A stretch of 30,586 nucleotides of DNA, taken from positions 1 to 30,586 of the forward strand of contig JAJHQZ010000012.1 of assembly GCA_020833055.1 (NCBI GenBank). Direction: 5' to 3'. This document shows positions 1 to 6,671 of this stretch, piece after piece. The notes under the pieces are model-generated. The model saw only the letters and a list, made by a program, of their open reading frames with translations, had not been told where the DNA came from and ran no database searches. Position numbers and translations under genes: made by a program. Source of the stretch: Candidatus Korarchaeum sp. GTDB taxonomy: Archaea; Korarchaeota; Korarchaeia; Korarchaeales; Korarchaeaceae. Position 1 is the first letter of the stretch. Every line of letters begins with the position of its first letter.

Positions 1-822
1 ACTACTAATACGACTGGTAACTATAGCTATGAGTGGAACTGGAGCAACCAGAGTGCTGGGAATTACACTTCTCCTTATAATTATAACTGGAGCTATAATT
101 GGAGCTTCGGCGCATCTAGATGCAGCAATGCCCAGGAGGAGATCTCCGGTATCTTGAGCAAAGCTGATAGCTATATAGCTGAAGCGAAAGCTCTGCTCTC
201 CTCCGGGAATTATAGAGAAGCAGCTAAGCTCGCATTGAAAGCGATAAACACGTTGGGGAGGGCTTGGATAATCATAGGCCAATGCTATGCTCCTATCTCC
301 ATTCAGACGAACGCTACAGTTAATGTAACCACTAATACAACTACCAACTTAACTGCAAATGCGACTAATTTGACTAACGTCACTAAAGTGGCGCCGGGCC
401 TCTTAGTCGCTATCTTGAGGCATGAGGTCAGGCTCTCCAGGTTGAAAGCGATGATATCTGCTGCTGGGAATGCTAGTCTGAACGTGAGCGAGGCTGAGAA
501 CCTCTCGAAGCAAGTGGAGGCCCTCTTGGAACAGGCTAGAGCTTACGCTTTAGCTGGTGATAAAGATACTGCAGCTCAACTAATGGCTAAGGCGAACAGT
601 TTAATGTCCCAGATAGTGAGATGCCTGAAGGAGAGTTCGTCTAAAGCTGTGAAGGAGGGGAAAGTGGAAAAGATCAGGGGGATGAAGATCAACGCGACGA
701 TAGGGGATAAGCTGCCTCCTGGCATAGAGAAGAAGGGTAAGAAGCCCGAGATACCTCCCGGACAGGCTAAGAAAGAGGGTAAAGGGAAACCTGAATCTCC
801 GGGGAAGGGTAAGAAGAGCTGA
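1..822 (+). CDS. Sequon-rich exported protein, 5' end cut off by window
   Basis: Family not recognised. The frame is open from base 1 to the stop at 820-822, so the gene starts left of the window; a TTG at 154 is only an internal codon. The visible 273 residues begin with an Asn/Tyr/Trp/Ser-rich stretch, then an alpha-helical, Ala/Leu/Glu-rich region, interrupted around 300-390 by an Asn/Thr-rich segment, and end in a Lys/Gly/Pro-rich basic tail with repeated PPG motifs. About 16 N-X-S/T sequons are visible, which strongly suggests an N-glycosylated surface or secreted protein, as in many archaea. The signal peptide would lie outside the window. Two cysteines (codons near 121 and 283) could form a disulfide. 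It may be functionally linked to the membrane-anchored regulator just downstream, but that gene has its own TATA-like element. Confidence 0.8.
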   Translation, partial: TTNTTGNYSYEWNWSNQSAGNYTSPYNYNWSYNWSFGASRCSNAQEEISGILSKADSYIAEAKALLSSGNYREAAKLALKAINTLGRAWIIIGQCYAPISIQTNATVNVTTNTTTNLTANATNLTNVTKVAPGLLVAILRHEVRLSRLKAMISAAGNASLNVSEAENLSKQVEALLEQARAYALAGDKDTAAQLMAKANSLMSQIVRCLKESSSKAVKEGKVEKIRGMKINATIGDKLPPGIEKKGKKPEIPPGQAKKEGKGKPESPGKGKKS

Positions 823-833
823 AACTCCATAAA

Positions 834-846
834 CTTTTATTTTTTA
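834..846 (+). promoter_or_regulatory. TATA-like promoter of the membrane-anchored wHTH gene
   Basis: A T-rich element (cttttatttttta) is centred about 23 bases before the ATG at 863, the spacing expected when transcription starts at or next to the start codon. No ribosome site is visible, which fits a leaderless mRNA. Confidence 0.45.
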
Positions 847-862
847 TGATGTATCCGATGGG

Positions 863-1795
863 ATGATGAGGAAGGTAGCGGTAGCGCTCGCGTTCATACT
901 CCTCCCCTCTCTGATGCTTTCATCTGCTCCAGTCATAGAGGCCGCTCTCATAGTATTCCCGGACGGATGGGTCGATGTCACTCTATCCGTATCAGGAGTT
1001 AGCTCCAGGTACTACGATCTCAGGATAGTGGGCGATCCCCAGAATTTGATCGTGACTAGCAGTGGCCTAATCCTGAATTACAGCCGCATTGGGGGTATCA
1101 TAAGGGTAGATACCTTGGGCCTGCCTCAATTCGAGGTCAACTATCAGACCCAGTCCTTGACGTCTAAGATTGGAATTATATGGAACCTCACGCTCTCCCT
1201 CCCCTCTAGCTCGACTAAAGTATACTTACCTGCTGACGCGACAATAGTGGGGATCTCATCTCTTCCAGATGAGATAAGCTCAGAAGGGGAATGGATAAAG
1301 CTTAGTTTTGGAACAGGGACTCTCTGGGTATCCTATAAGCTTGAGAAAATCTCGACACCACTGACCGTGACGAGATCTCAAGCGAGGACTGAGGTGAGGA
1401 CCGCGACATCAGTAACTGAGTCTAAGGGGAATGAGTCGAGCGGGATTGAAGTCTCTACTGAGAGTACGATTAGTGAGATTAAGACGAGCGTTCCCAGTAA
1501 GAGCTCCGAGAATGCTCCATTTTGGTACATCTACATATTAGTCCCGATAATCGTGGGCGTATCAGCGCTCCTGCTAATCAGAAGTAGGGCGAAGAAAGTG
1601 GAATATGGTGAGATAGAGGAGCTCATCATCAGGGAACTCAGGGCTAGAGGCGGTGAGATGACTCAATCTGATCTCATAAAAGCCCTAGGACTTCCCAGGG
1701 CGACCGTCTGGAGGAGGATAAGGAAGATGGAGATGGAAGGCATCTTAACTCTCGAGAGGAGGGGGAATATCACTGTAGTAAGGTTGAGGAGATGA
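863..1795 (+). CDS. Membrane-anchored winged-helix transcription regulator
   Basis: 310 residues. Residues 1-28 form a signal-type hydrophobic N-terminus, residues 29-165 a beta-rich probably extracytoplasmic domain with two sequons, residues 166-218 a Ser/Thr/Glu-rich linker, residues 221-239 one transmembrane helix followed by a basic stop-transfer (RSRAKK), and residues 249-310 a winged helix-turn-helix. In the wHTH the TQSDLIKALGLPRATVWRRI segment is the HTH and the following Leu/Arg/Gly hairpin is the wing. The order outside domain, membrane helix, DNA-binding domain suggests a one-protein sensor that reads an outside signal and acts on DNA at the membrane. Related architectures exist in archaea, mostly uncharacterised. 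Its TGA overlaps the next ATG by four bases, so it is translated together with the radical SAM gene. Ligand and target are unknown. Confidence 0.8.
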   Translation: MMRKVAVALAFILLPSLMLSSAPVIEAALIVFPDGWVDVTLSVSGVSSRYYDLRIVGDPQNLIVTSSGLILNYSRIGGIIRVDTLGLPQFEVNYQTQSLTSKIGIIWNLTLSLPSSSTKVYLPADATIVGISSLPDEISSEGEWIKLSFGTGTLWVSYKLEKISTPLTVTRSQARTEVRTATSVTESKGNESSGIEVSTESTISEIKTSVPSKSSENAPFWYIYILVPIIVGVSALLLIRSRAKKVEYGEIEELIIRELRARGGEMTQSDLIKALGLPRATVWRRIRKMEMEGILTLERRGNITVVRLRR

Positions 1796-2832
1796 TGAAG
1801 TCGAGGCTTCAGAGGAAGTATGAGGATCATTTGGAGTGTTTAGTCTGCGAGAGGAGATGCAAGATAAGGGAGGGGATGAGGGGCGCCTGCGGAAATTACG
1901 CTAACATAAACGGGAGCTTATACCATGTGGGCTATGGGAAATTGAGCTACATTGAGAGCAGACCCATAGAGATCAAGCCCCTATTTCACTACTGGCCCAA
2001 CAGCACAGCTCTGACTTACTCGAATTATGGATGCAATTTCTACTGCCCTTGGTGCCAGAATCATGAGATAAGCTTCAGGTGGCCCCCCGAAGTCCCTGAA
2101 GTCAAACCGTCCTACCTCATAGATTTAGCTAAGAGGAGAGGGGATCATGGGATCTCAGCGAGCCTCAATGAGCCAGCTACCAACTTCGATTTCGTTTTAG
2201 AGGCTTCTAAGTTAGCTAAGGATTCAGGGCTCTATTCTATGGTGGTCACGAATGGTTACTTCACTTTAGAAGCCCTGAGGGAGCTCCTCAATGCCGGGAC
2301 TGATGGTTACAGTATTGACATAAAGGGATGCCCTGAGATGGCTGAGAGGAAGATATTGCCTCACGTGAACCACGATATAATCTTCAGGAATGCTAGAGAG
2401 GTCATCGAGGAGGGGGGTCACGTGGAGATAGTCTACTTAGTGGTCACAGGGGCTAACGATTTCGAGAGTTGCTTCAACTGGATAGTGGATAAGCACCTCT
2501 CCCTCGGGCCTGACGTACCTCTGCACATAAATCGCTACTTCCCAGCGAATAGGTGGAGGGAGCCTGAGACAGATCTCAAGAAGCTCCTCGACTTCAGGGA
2601 GAGGGCTATGAGGGAGGGTATTAACTTCGTTTACGTGGGGAACGTTTGGGATCCCGATCTAGAGAGTACCTTCTGCCCTAAGTGCGGGAAGCTCCTCATC
2701 CGAAGGAGGATGTGTAGAGTGACTCACTTCAGCTTGATTCAGGAAGGGGGGAAGTGGAGGTGCCCCAGATGCGGGGCAGAGATACCGATGAGGGGAAAGT
2801 TCATTCAGCAGAGGAGAGGCCTCTTAGCCTAG
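1792..2832 (+). CDS. Radical SAM enzyme, AmmeMemoRadiSam/PflA-like
   Basis: 346 residues, COG1180 type. The [4Fe-4S]/SAM motif is CX3CX2C at C81, C85 and C88 (CNFYCPWC). Upstream, C16, C19, C23 and C33 make a small Cys cluster, and the C-terminus carries two CPxCG knuckles (from about residue 298 and residue 324) that look like a zinc ribbon. This Cys-rich front and tail match the enzyme of the AmmeMemoRadiSam group, which co-occurs with AMMECR1 and Memo-like proteins and whose reaction is unknown; neither partner is in this window. It is less likely to be a glycyl radical activase: a separate, better activase with a ferredoxin insert sits at 12311-13201. The start ATG lies inside the previous stop (ATGA), so it belongs to the regulator's operon. 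Confidence 0.82.
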   Translation: MMKSRLQRKYEDHLECLVCERRCKIREGMRGACGNYANINGSLYHVGYGKLSYIESRPIEIKPLFHYWPNSTALTYSNYGCNFYCPWCQNHEISFRWPPEVPEVKPSYLIDLAKRRGDHGISASLNEPATNFDFVLEASKLAKDSGLYSMVVTNGYFTLEALRELLNAGTDGYSIDIKGCPEMAERKILPHVNHDIIFRNAREVIEEGGHVEIVYLVVTGANDFESCFNWIVDKHLSLGPDVPLHINRYFPANRWREPETDLKKLLDFRERAMREGINFVYVGNVWDPDLESTFCPKCGKLLIRRRMCRVTHFSLIQEGGKWRCPRCGAEIPMRGKFIQQRRGLLA

Positions 2833-2844
2833 GATCTCCGGAGC

Positions 2845-2892
2845 CCCCTCATAGGGGAACATCCTCAGTCCGATGACCCGTTAGGTTTTTTT
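2845..2892 (+). terminator. Hairpin plus T-run after the radical SAM gene
   Basis: Bases 2845-2857 form a perfect five-pair hairpin, CCCCT-CAT-AGGGG, and a run of eight T follows at about 2885. Archaeal termination needs mainly the T-run. The same T-rich stretch also serves as the TATA region of the next gene, so the assignment is tentative. Confidence 0.35.
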
Positions 2893-2916
2893 TATTTTTA
2901 AGATCCACGCTTATCG

Positions 2917-3735
2917 ATGAGGAGACTCCTGAAATACATATTGGTGACATTCTCCCTCACGATAGCTCTTGATATAACGATAATCGTGATTGTTAAGGCC
3001 TCTCCACCTCTAGCTAAGCTCCTGCTCACCTCAAGGTTTTTGATACCGGCTTCAGGAGTAGCTCTGATAAGCTTCGCGTACTTCGGTGATCTCCTAGAGA
3101 GGCTCCTGAGCCCATCGTTCAAGAGGAGGTATATCGCTCACTCCCTGATATTCTCGATATCGATAATAGCTATCAGCTACGTGATAACGCTTTCGATAAA
3201 CGAGATCCCCCTCAAGGTCAGCTACTCCGGATTGGAGCTCATATCATACGATGAGCTCGGGAGCTTAATGCTAGTGCTCTCCAGCTTCCTCTCCGGGATG
3301 ACCGTGAATACGATCGCCTCGCTAATTGAGGAAATAGGCTGGAGAGGGTTCTTGCTAGAGGAGACTATAAGATTCGGATTATTCAGATCATCGATCATAA
3401 TAGGCTCTATCTGGTGGTTATGGCGTATCCCCTTAGCATTCATATTCGTGAAGATTTATCCGAAACATGAAGATATACTAGGGCTGATCTCATTCCTTCT
3501 TCTCACATTAACTCTCTCATACATCCTCTCCTGGTTGAGATTGATGAGTGGAAGCCTCTATCCGGTCGCTCTATTCAACGGTACCCTCAGCTCGATCTCC
3601 AACTCACTATCGCTCCCCCTGAGAGTGGAGGATGAGCTCTTCGGATTCCCCCTGGGGCTGCCTGTCTTAGCAGCTTCATTGATACTAGCAGTTATATTAG
3701 TGCTAAGTAAAGTTAAAAATAGCTACCATTTTTAA
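2917..3735 (+). CDS. CPBP-type membrane protein lacking catalytic histidines
   Basis: 272 residues with about seven or eight hydrophobic segments. The CPBP (CAAX protease/bacteriocin-processing, Abi) family is recognised from the first motif EEIGWRGFLLEE (E138, E139, R143). In active members the second motif carries a histidine in a WxLWHxP context; here residue 170 is Arg (WWLWRIP). The third motif normally has HxxxN after a SLxPxxL context; here residue 221 is Asn and the position four further on is Ser (FNGTLS). Both metal or acid-base histidines are therefore absent although the fold motifs are clear, suggesting a non-peptidase relative. A T-rich element at 2885-2897 is centred about 26 bases before the ATG, so the mRNA is probably leaderless. 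The neighbours give no clue to a target. Confidence 0.75.
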   Translation: MRRLLKYILVTFSLTIALDITIIVIVKASPPLAKLLLTSRFLIPASGVALISFAYFGDLLERLLSPSFKRRYIAHSLIFSISIIAISYVITLSINEIPLKVSYSGLELISYDELGSLMLVLSSFLSGMTVNTIASLIEEIGWRGFLLEETIRFGLFRSSIIIGSIWWLWRIPLAFIFVKIYPKHEDILGLISFLLLTLTLSYILSWLRLMSGSLYPVALFNGTLSSISNSLSLPLRVEDELFGFPLGLPVLAASLILAVILVLSKVKNSYHF

Positions 3736-3778
3736 ATAATCCCTAGAAATTATTGATAAATGTCCCTCTAATTCGGAT

Positions 3779-3935
3779 AAGACCCCCATACCGGGAGCCA
3801 CGCACTGTCGACGTCTCTACAGCTGAGGTGCGAGTTTCTCTCCGAGTGCTCATCGTTTGCTGATCTCTCCAGCCGCTTCACCCACCTCGGAAGTGAGAGA
3901 TGCGTCATCTCGCTAGCCCTACTCACTGGGGGCTC
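3779..3935 (-). ncRNA. Candidate structured RNA in convergent gap
   Basis: This is the core of the 298-base gap between two gene ends (3736-4033), with no plausible coding frame. It is G+C-rich compared with its AT-rich flanks and contains several pairings: GAGATG 3897-3902 with CATCTC 3906-3911 over a three-base loop; AGTGA 3892-3896 with TCACT 3923-3927 enclosing it; and GAGGTG 3825-3830 with CACCTC 3883-3888. On the minus strand a TATA-like gatataataat (3939-3950) sits about 25 bases before a possible start near 3919. I could not match it to tRNA, 5S, SRP, RNase P or box C/D RNA. The strand is uncertain because hairpins read on both. Confidence 0.3.
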
Positions 3936-3987
3936 GGGATTATTATATCGAATGATCTGTCGCTATTTTAAGCTCATAAACGATCTC

Positions 3988-4001
3988 ACAGTTGAAACTG
4001 T
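3988..4001 (-). terminator. Inverted repeat downstream of sufS
   Basis: ACAGTT-GA-AACTGT is a perfect six-base inverted repeat lying 33-46 bases past the sufS stop. It could be a 3' hairpin of the sufS transcript. The loop is only two bases and no T-run directly follows in the minus direction, so it is weak as a terminator. Confidence 0.2.
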
Positions 4002-4033
4002 AAGTTCACTTTCGGATCTTCAATGTAAACTTT

Positions 4034-5230
4034 TTAGGTGAGAGCAGCTATCTCCTTAAGCTCCTCGTGGAGTATCTCTATCTCCTCCTCAGTATTGTAG
4101 AGGTAGAAGCTGGCTCTAACGGTCCCCTGAGGAGCACCTAGCCTCCTATGGAGGGGATGGGCGCAATGGAGCCCTGTCCTGACCGCTATATTCTTAGCAT
4201 CCAGTAGAGCCCCCACCATGTGGGGGTCCATCCCCTTCAAGTTGAACGAAACTATGCCGCCTCTCTCCTCAGCCCTCCTCGGCCCGTAGATCTTAATGCC
4301 TTCTATCCCCGAGAGGAGCTCCAGTGCCTTGCGAGTCAGCCTCACTTCGTGCTCCCTCACCCATTCCATCCCCACATCCATTAAGTAATTAGCTGCGGCA
4401 GCTAAGCCTATACCTCCAGCTACGTTCGGGGTCCCTCCCTCGTGCTTCCACGGGAGGCCGGCCCACTCCTGATCCTCGAGAGTCACATCCTCTATAGTCC
4501 CCCCTCCCGGTTTCGCTGGCATCATCTCCGCGAGCAGATCCTTCTTACCGTATAGCACTCCAGTACCCGTGGGGCCGAGCATCTTATGCCCTGAGAAAGC
4601 TAGAAAATCGCAATCAAGCTTTTTCACATCTACGGGCATGTGGGGGACCATTTGGGCCCCATCTATCAATATTAATGCCCCAACTTCCCTAGCTAGCTTT
4701 GTGAATTTCTCAATGTTTGGAATAGCTCCCGTGACGTTTGACATGCCTGAGATAGCTACTAACTTGGTCCTCTCATCTATGAGCCTCTCTGCTTCCTCCA
4801 CAATCGGGACTCCGTACTCATCCACCTTAACGTAAGCTAGCTCGCATCCCCTCAGCTTTGAGATCATTCTCCACGGCAGCATGTTGCTGTGATGCTCCAT
4901 CTCAGTGGTCACTATCTTATCCCCTTCCTTCAGATTCCAAACTGCCCATCCCCAAGCCACGATATTTATCGAATCGGTCGTGTTCGATGTGAAAACTATC
5001 TCCTCGAATTCAGCGTTTATGAACTTCGCCAGGGTTTCGTGAGCCCTCTCATATAGCTCAGAGGCCTCCCTGCTCAATTTATGTATCCCCCTATGGACGT
5101 TAGCGTTGAACCTCTCGTAAAATTCCCTTTCAGCCTCTATCACCTGCCTGGGCCTCTGGGTCGTCGCGGCGTTATCGAAGTATATCAAGCTCCTCAGTAT
5201 CGGGAAGTCCTCCCTTATCTTAGCGATCAT
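4034..5230 (-). CDS. sufS: SufS-type cysteine desulfurase
   Basis: 398 residues, a group II PLP cysteine desulfurase. It takes sulfur from cysteine, giving alanine and an enzyme persulfide for Fe-S cluster and other sulfur biosynthesis. Visible features are the PLP lysine K216 in FSGHKMLGPTGTG, the PLP-binding D190, the TEMEHHSN histidine motif (about 109-116), and the persulfide cysteine C356 in RTGLHCAHPLHRRLG, typical of SufS rather than IscS/NifS. The ATG at 5230 follows a GGAGGTG ribosome site by five bases and overlaps the end of the TusA-like gene. It is the last gene of a CBS-protein, TusA-like, SufS run. No SufBCD genes lie in the window, so the acceptor may be elsewhere or may be the small neighbour protein. 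Confidence 0.95.
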   Translation of the reverse strand: MIAKIREDFPILRSLIYFDNAATTQRPRQVIEAEREFYERFNANVHRGIHKLSREASELYERAHETLAKFINAEFEEIVFTSNTTDSINIVAWGWAVWNLKEGDKIVTTEMEHHSNMLPWRMISKLRGCELAYVKVDEYGVPIVEEAERLIDERTKLVAISGMSNVTGAIPNIEKFTKLAREVGALILIDGAQMVPHMPVDVKKLDCDFLAFSGHKMLGPTGTGVLYGKKDLLAEMMPAKPGGGTIEDVTLEDQEWAGLPWKHEGGTPNVAGGIGLAAAANYLMDVGMEWVREHEVRLTRKALELLSGIEGIKIYGPRRAEERGGIVSFNLKGMDPHMVGALLDAKNIAVRTGLHCAHPLHRRLGAPQGTVRASFYLYNTEEEIEILHEELKEIAALT

Positions 5231-5471
5231 CCCGACACCTCCTTATCAATAGCTCTAAGAGGTTCCCCTTGGATGATACGATCTCGCAAGAAGCTCCGTA
5301 TGCTCTAGCTAAAGCTTCTACAGACTCTAAGCTGAACCTATCCGTATCTATGAGCACTTCCACAGCATCGTCCTTGCCCATCGATGAGAGTAGCTTCGTC
5401 AACTTTATCAGGGGCACGTACTGACACTTGTACTTCTCCTTGACCATCTCTATCCTCTCCAATACCCTCAT
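5220..5471 (-). CDS. TusA-like small sulfur-carrier protein
   Basis: 83 residues from ATG 5471, chosen because it clears the upstream gene's stop by eight bases and follows a purine-rich gagggggaag; an ATG at 5516 would force a 37-base overlap. The pattern is that of the TusA/SirA fold: a Cys near the start of the first helix (C16, CQYVPLIKL), a helix, then Gly/Asp and a beta-strand (VEVLIDTD), a second helix, and AYGASCEIV. In standard TusA the motif is CPxP; here it is C-Q-Y-V-P, so the first proline is missing and the second is displaced. A role in accepting persulfide sulfur from SufS next door is a reasonable inference from fold and overlap. Assignment to the family is moderate. Confidence 0.6.
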   Translation of the reverse strand: MRVLERIEMVKEKYKCQYVPLIKLTKLLSSMGKDDAVEVLIDTDRFSLESVEALARAYGASCEIVSSKGNLLELLIRRCRDDR

Positions 5472-5479
5472 CTTCCCCC

Positions 5480-6250
5480 TCAAGGCGTCATTATTCCCAG
5501 AGTCGACTCCCTCCATATGCCCTCCACTACATCCCTAGCAGTTATTATACCGATTACCTTACCCTCCTGCACTATAGGGAGCCTCTTCACTCTGTTCTCT
5601 GCCATCAACCTAGCTGCTTCGGGCAAGGTAGCGTTGGGATCTATAGTTATTAGCTTTAAAGTCGCGTACTTCCCCACAGGATCGCAGTAATCACCCCCTC
5701 CAATGAGGAATCCCTTAACTACATCCCTCTCAGTGAATATCCCCACTATCTCCCCCTCTTCCTCGAGCAAGAGGCAGCCTATCCTCTCCCTCCTCATCAG
5801 CTCGACTGCCCTCTCCACGCTCTCCCCTATGCCTATCTTAATCACTCTCCATGTAGCGTAAGGCCTGAGGGGTACCTTACTCTTGGAGCTCGCGTAAGCC
5901 CTAGTTATATCGGCCGCAGTAACTACGCCGACTATCTCCTCACCTTCCATGACCACGAGCCTAGACTTAACTTTCATCATCGCTGAAGCTGCGTCCACGT
6001 AGCTATCGCCGGGCCTCACTACCCCGTACCTCCTGCTAGCTACATCAGCCACGCTGAGTTGCTCCGGCGCTATCTTCTGAGAGACAACAGTATTTATGAG
6101 ATCTCTCTCAGTCAGGAAGCCTAATATCCTATCGGATTTAACTAAGGGGCTCCAGACATCCCTCTCAGCCATTATCTCTAGGGCCTGAAGGAGGTTCATA
6201 TCCGGATTTATTATCAGGGGATTGGGGGACATGAACTCAGATACCCTCAT
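5480..6250 (-). CDS. Protein with four CBS domains (two Bateman modules)
   Basis: 256 residues from ATG 6250, preceded by GGTGAG at three bases; an ATG 15 bases further upstream is possible. The protein is essentially four CBS repeats of about 60 residues, each ending in a G(F/V/I)xTxxD element (FLTERDL, VVTAADI, IFTERDV, IITARDV). Such stand-alone proteins bind adenine nucleotides such as AMP, ATP or SAM and act as energy or metabolite sensors; no enzymatic domain is attached. A TATA box (ggatatatcc, about 6278-6287) lies upstream. It heads an apparent operon with the TusA-like gene and sufS, suggesting that sulfur mobilisation is tuned by nucleotide or SAM level, which is inference from position only. 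Confidence 0.85.
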   Translation of the reverse strand: MRVSEFMSPNPLIINPDMNLLQALEIMAERDVWSPLVKSDRILGFLTERDLINTVVSQKIAPEQLSVADVASRRYGVVRPGDSYVDAASAMMKVKSRLVVMEGEEIVGVVTAADITRAYASSKSKVPLRPYATWRVIKIGIGESVERAVELMRRERIGCLLLEEEGEIVGIFTERDVVKGFLIGGGDYCDPVGKYATLKLITIDPNATLPEAARLMAENRVKRLPIVQEGKVIGIITARDVVEGIWRESTLGIMTP

Positions 6251-6302
6251 GAACTCACCACACATCCCTGATCTCGAGGGATATATCCTTTTCTAAAAAA
6301 TA

Positions 6303-6671
6303 TTAAGGCCTCTCGAACCTTTTCCTCTCAACTATGAACCTCTCATGCTCCCCCTCACCTATGACCTCCTCCCCCCTGAGGCACCTCACCTCGAACTTCA
6401 GCCTCCTCCCGCTCACCTCCAGGAGCCTCGCCCTAACTAATATCTCATCCCCCAACCACGCTGGGGCCCTGTGCCTCACGCAGATCATCGTGCCCACGCT
6501 GATCATACCATCTGGGAGTTTATCAGCTACTATCGATTCCGAGACGCTCTCCATTAAAGCTATCATAGAGGGGGTTGAGAGGACATCGACCCTCCCGCTT
6601 CCGACTATGCTAGCTAGCATCTCCTCAGTTACTCTGAACTTCCTCTCCGCCTCCAATCCCGCTTCTATCAT
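6303..6671 (-). CDS. FlK-like hotdog acyl-CoA thioesterase
   Basis: 122 residues, the usual size of a single hotdog domain. The catalytic residues known from fluoroacetyl-CoA thioesterase FlK (Thr42, Glu50, His76) have exact counterparts at T33, E41 and H67, with the same 8 and 26 residue spacing, in the contexts VLSTPSMIALME and VRHRAP. The substrate is probably a short acyl-CoA; nothing here points to fluoroacetate. The ATG at 6671 gives the family's standard N-terminus (GLEAERKFRVTEEM) and has an upstream ggaggggg site, so the 47-base overlap with the end of the antiporter gene seems real. It is translated after the antiporter in the same transcript. Confidence 0.85.
   Translation of the reverse strand: MIEAGLEAERKFRVTEEMLASIVGSGRVDVLSTPSMIALMESVSESIVADKLPDGMISVGTMICVRHRAPAWLGDEILVRARLLEVSGRRLKFEVRCLRGEEVIGEGEHERFIVERKRFERP

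Noticed and set aside
1792-2832. Second activase for the glycyl radical enzyme
   Set aside because: It lacks the ferredoxin insert, has a zinc-ribbon-like tail and is more than 10 kb from the enzyme, which has its own adjacent activase.
3736-4033. tRNA, 5S, RNase P, SRP or box C/D RNA
   Set aside because: No T-loop GTTCRA motif, no 5S core, no RNase P or SRP consensus and no properly spaced C and D boxes could be found on either strand.
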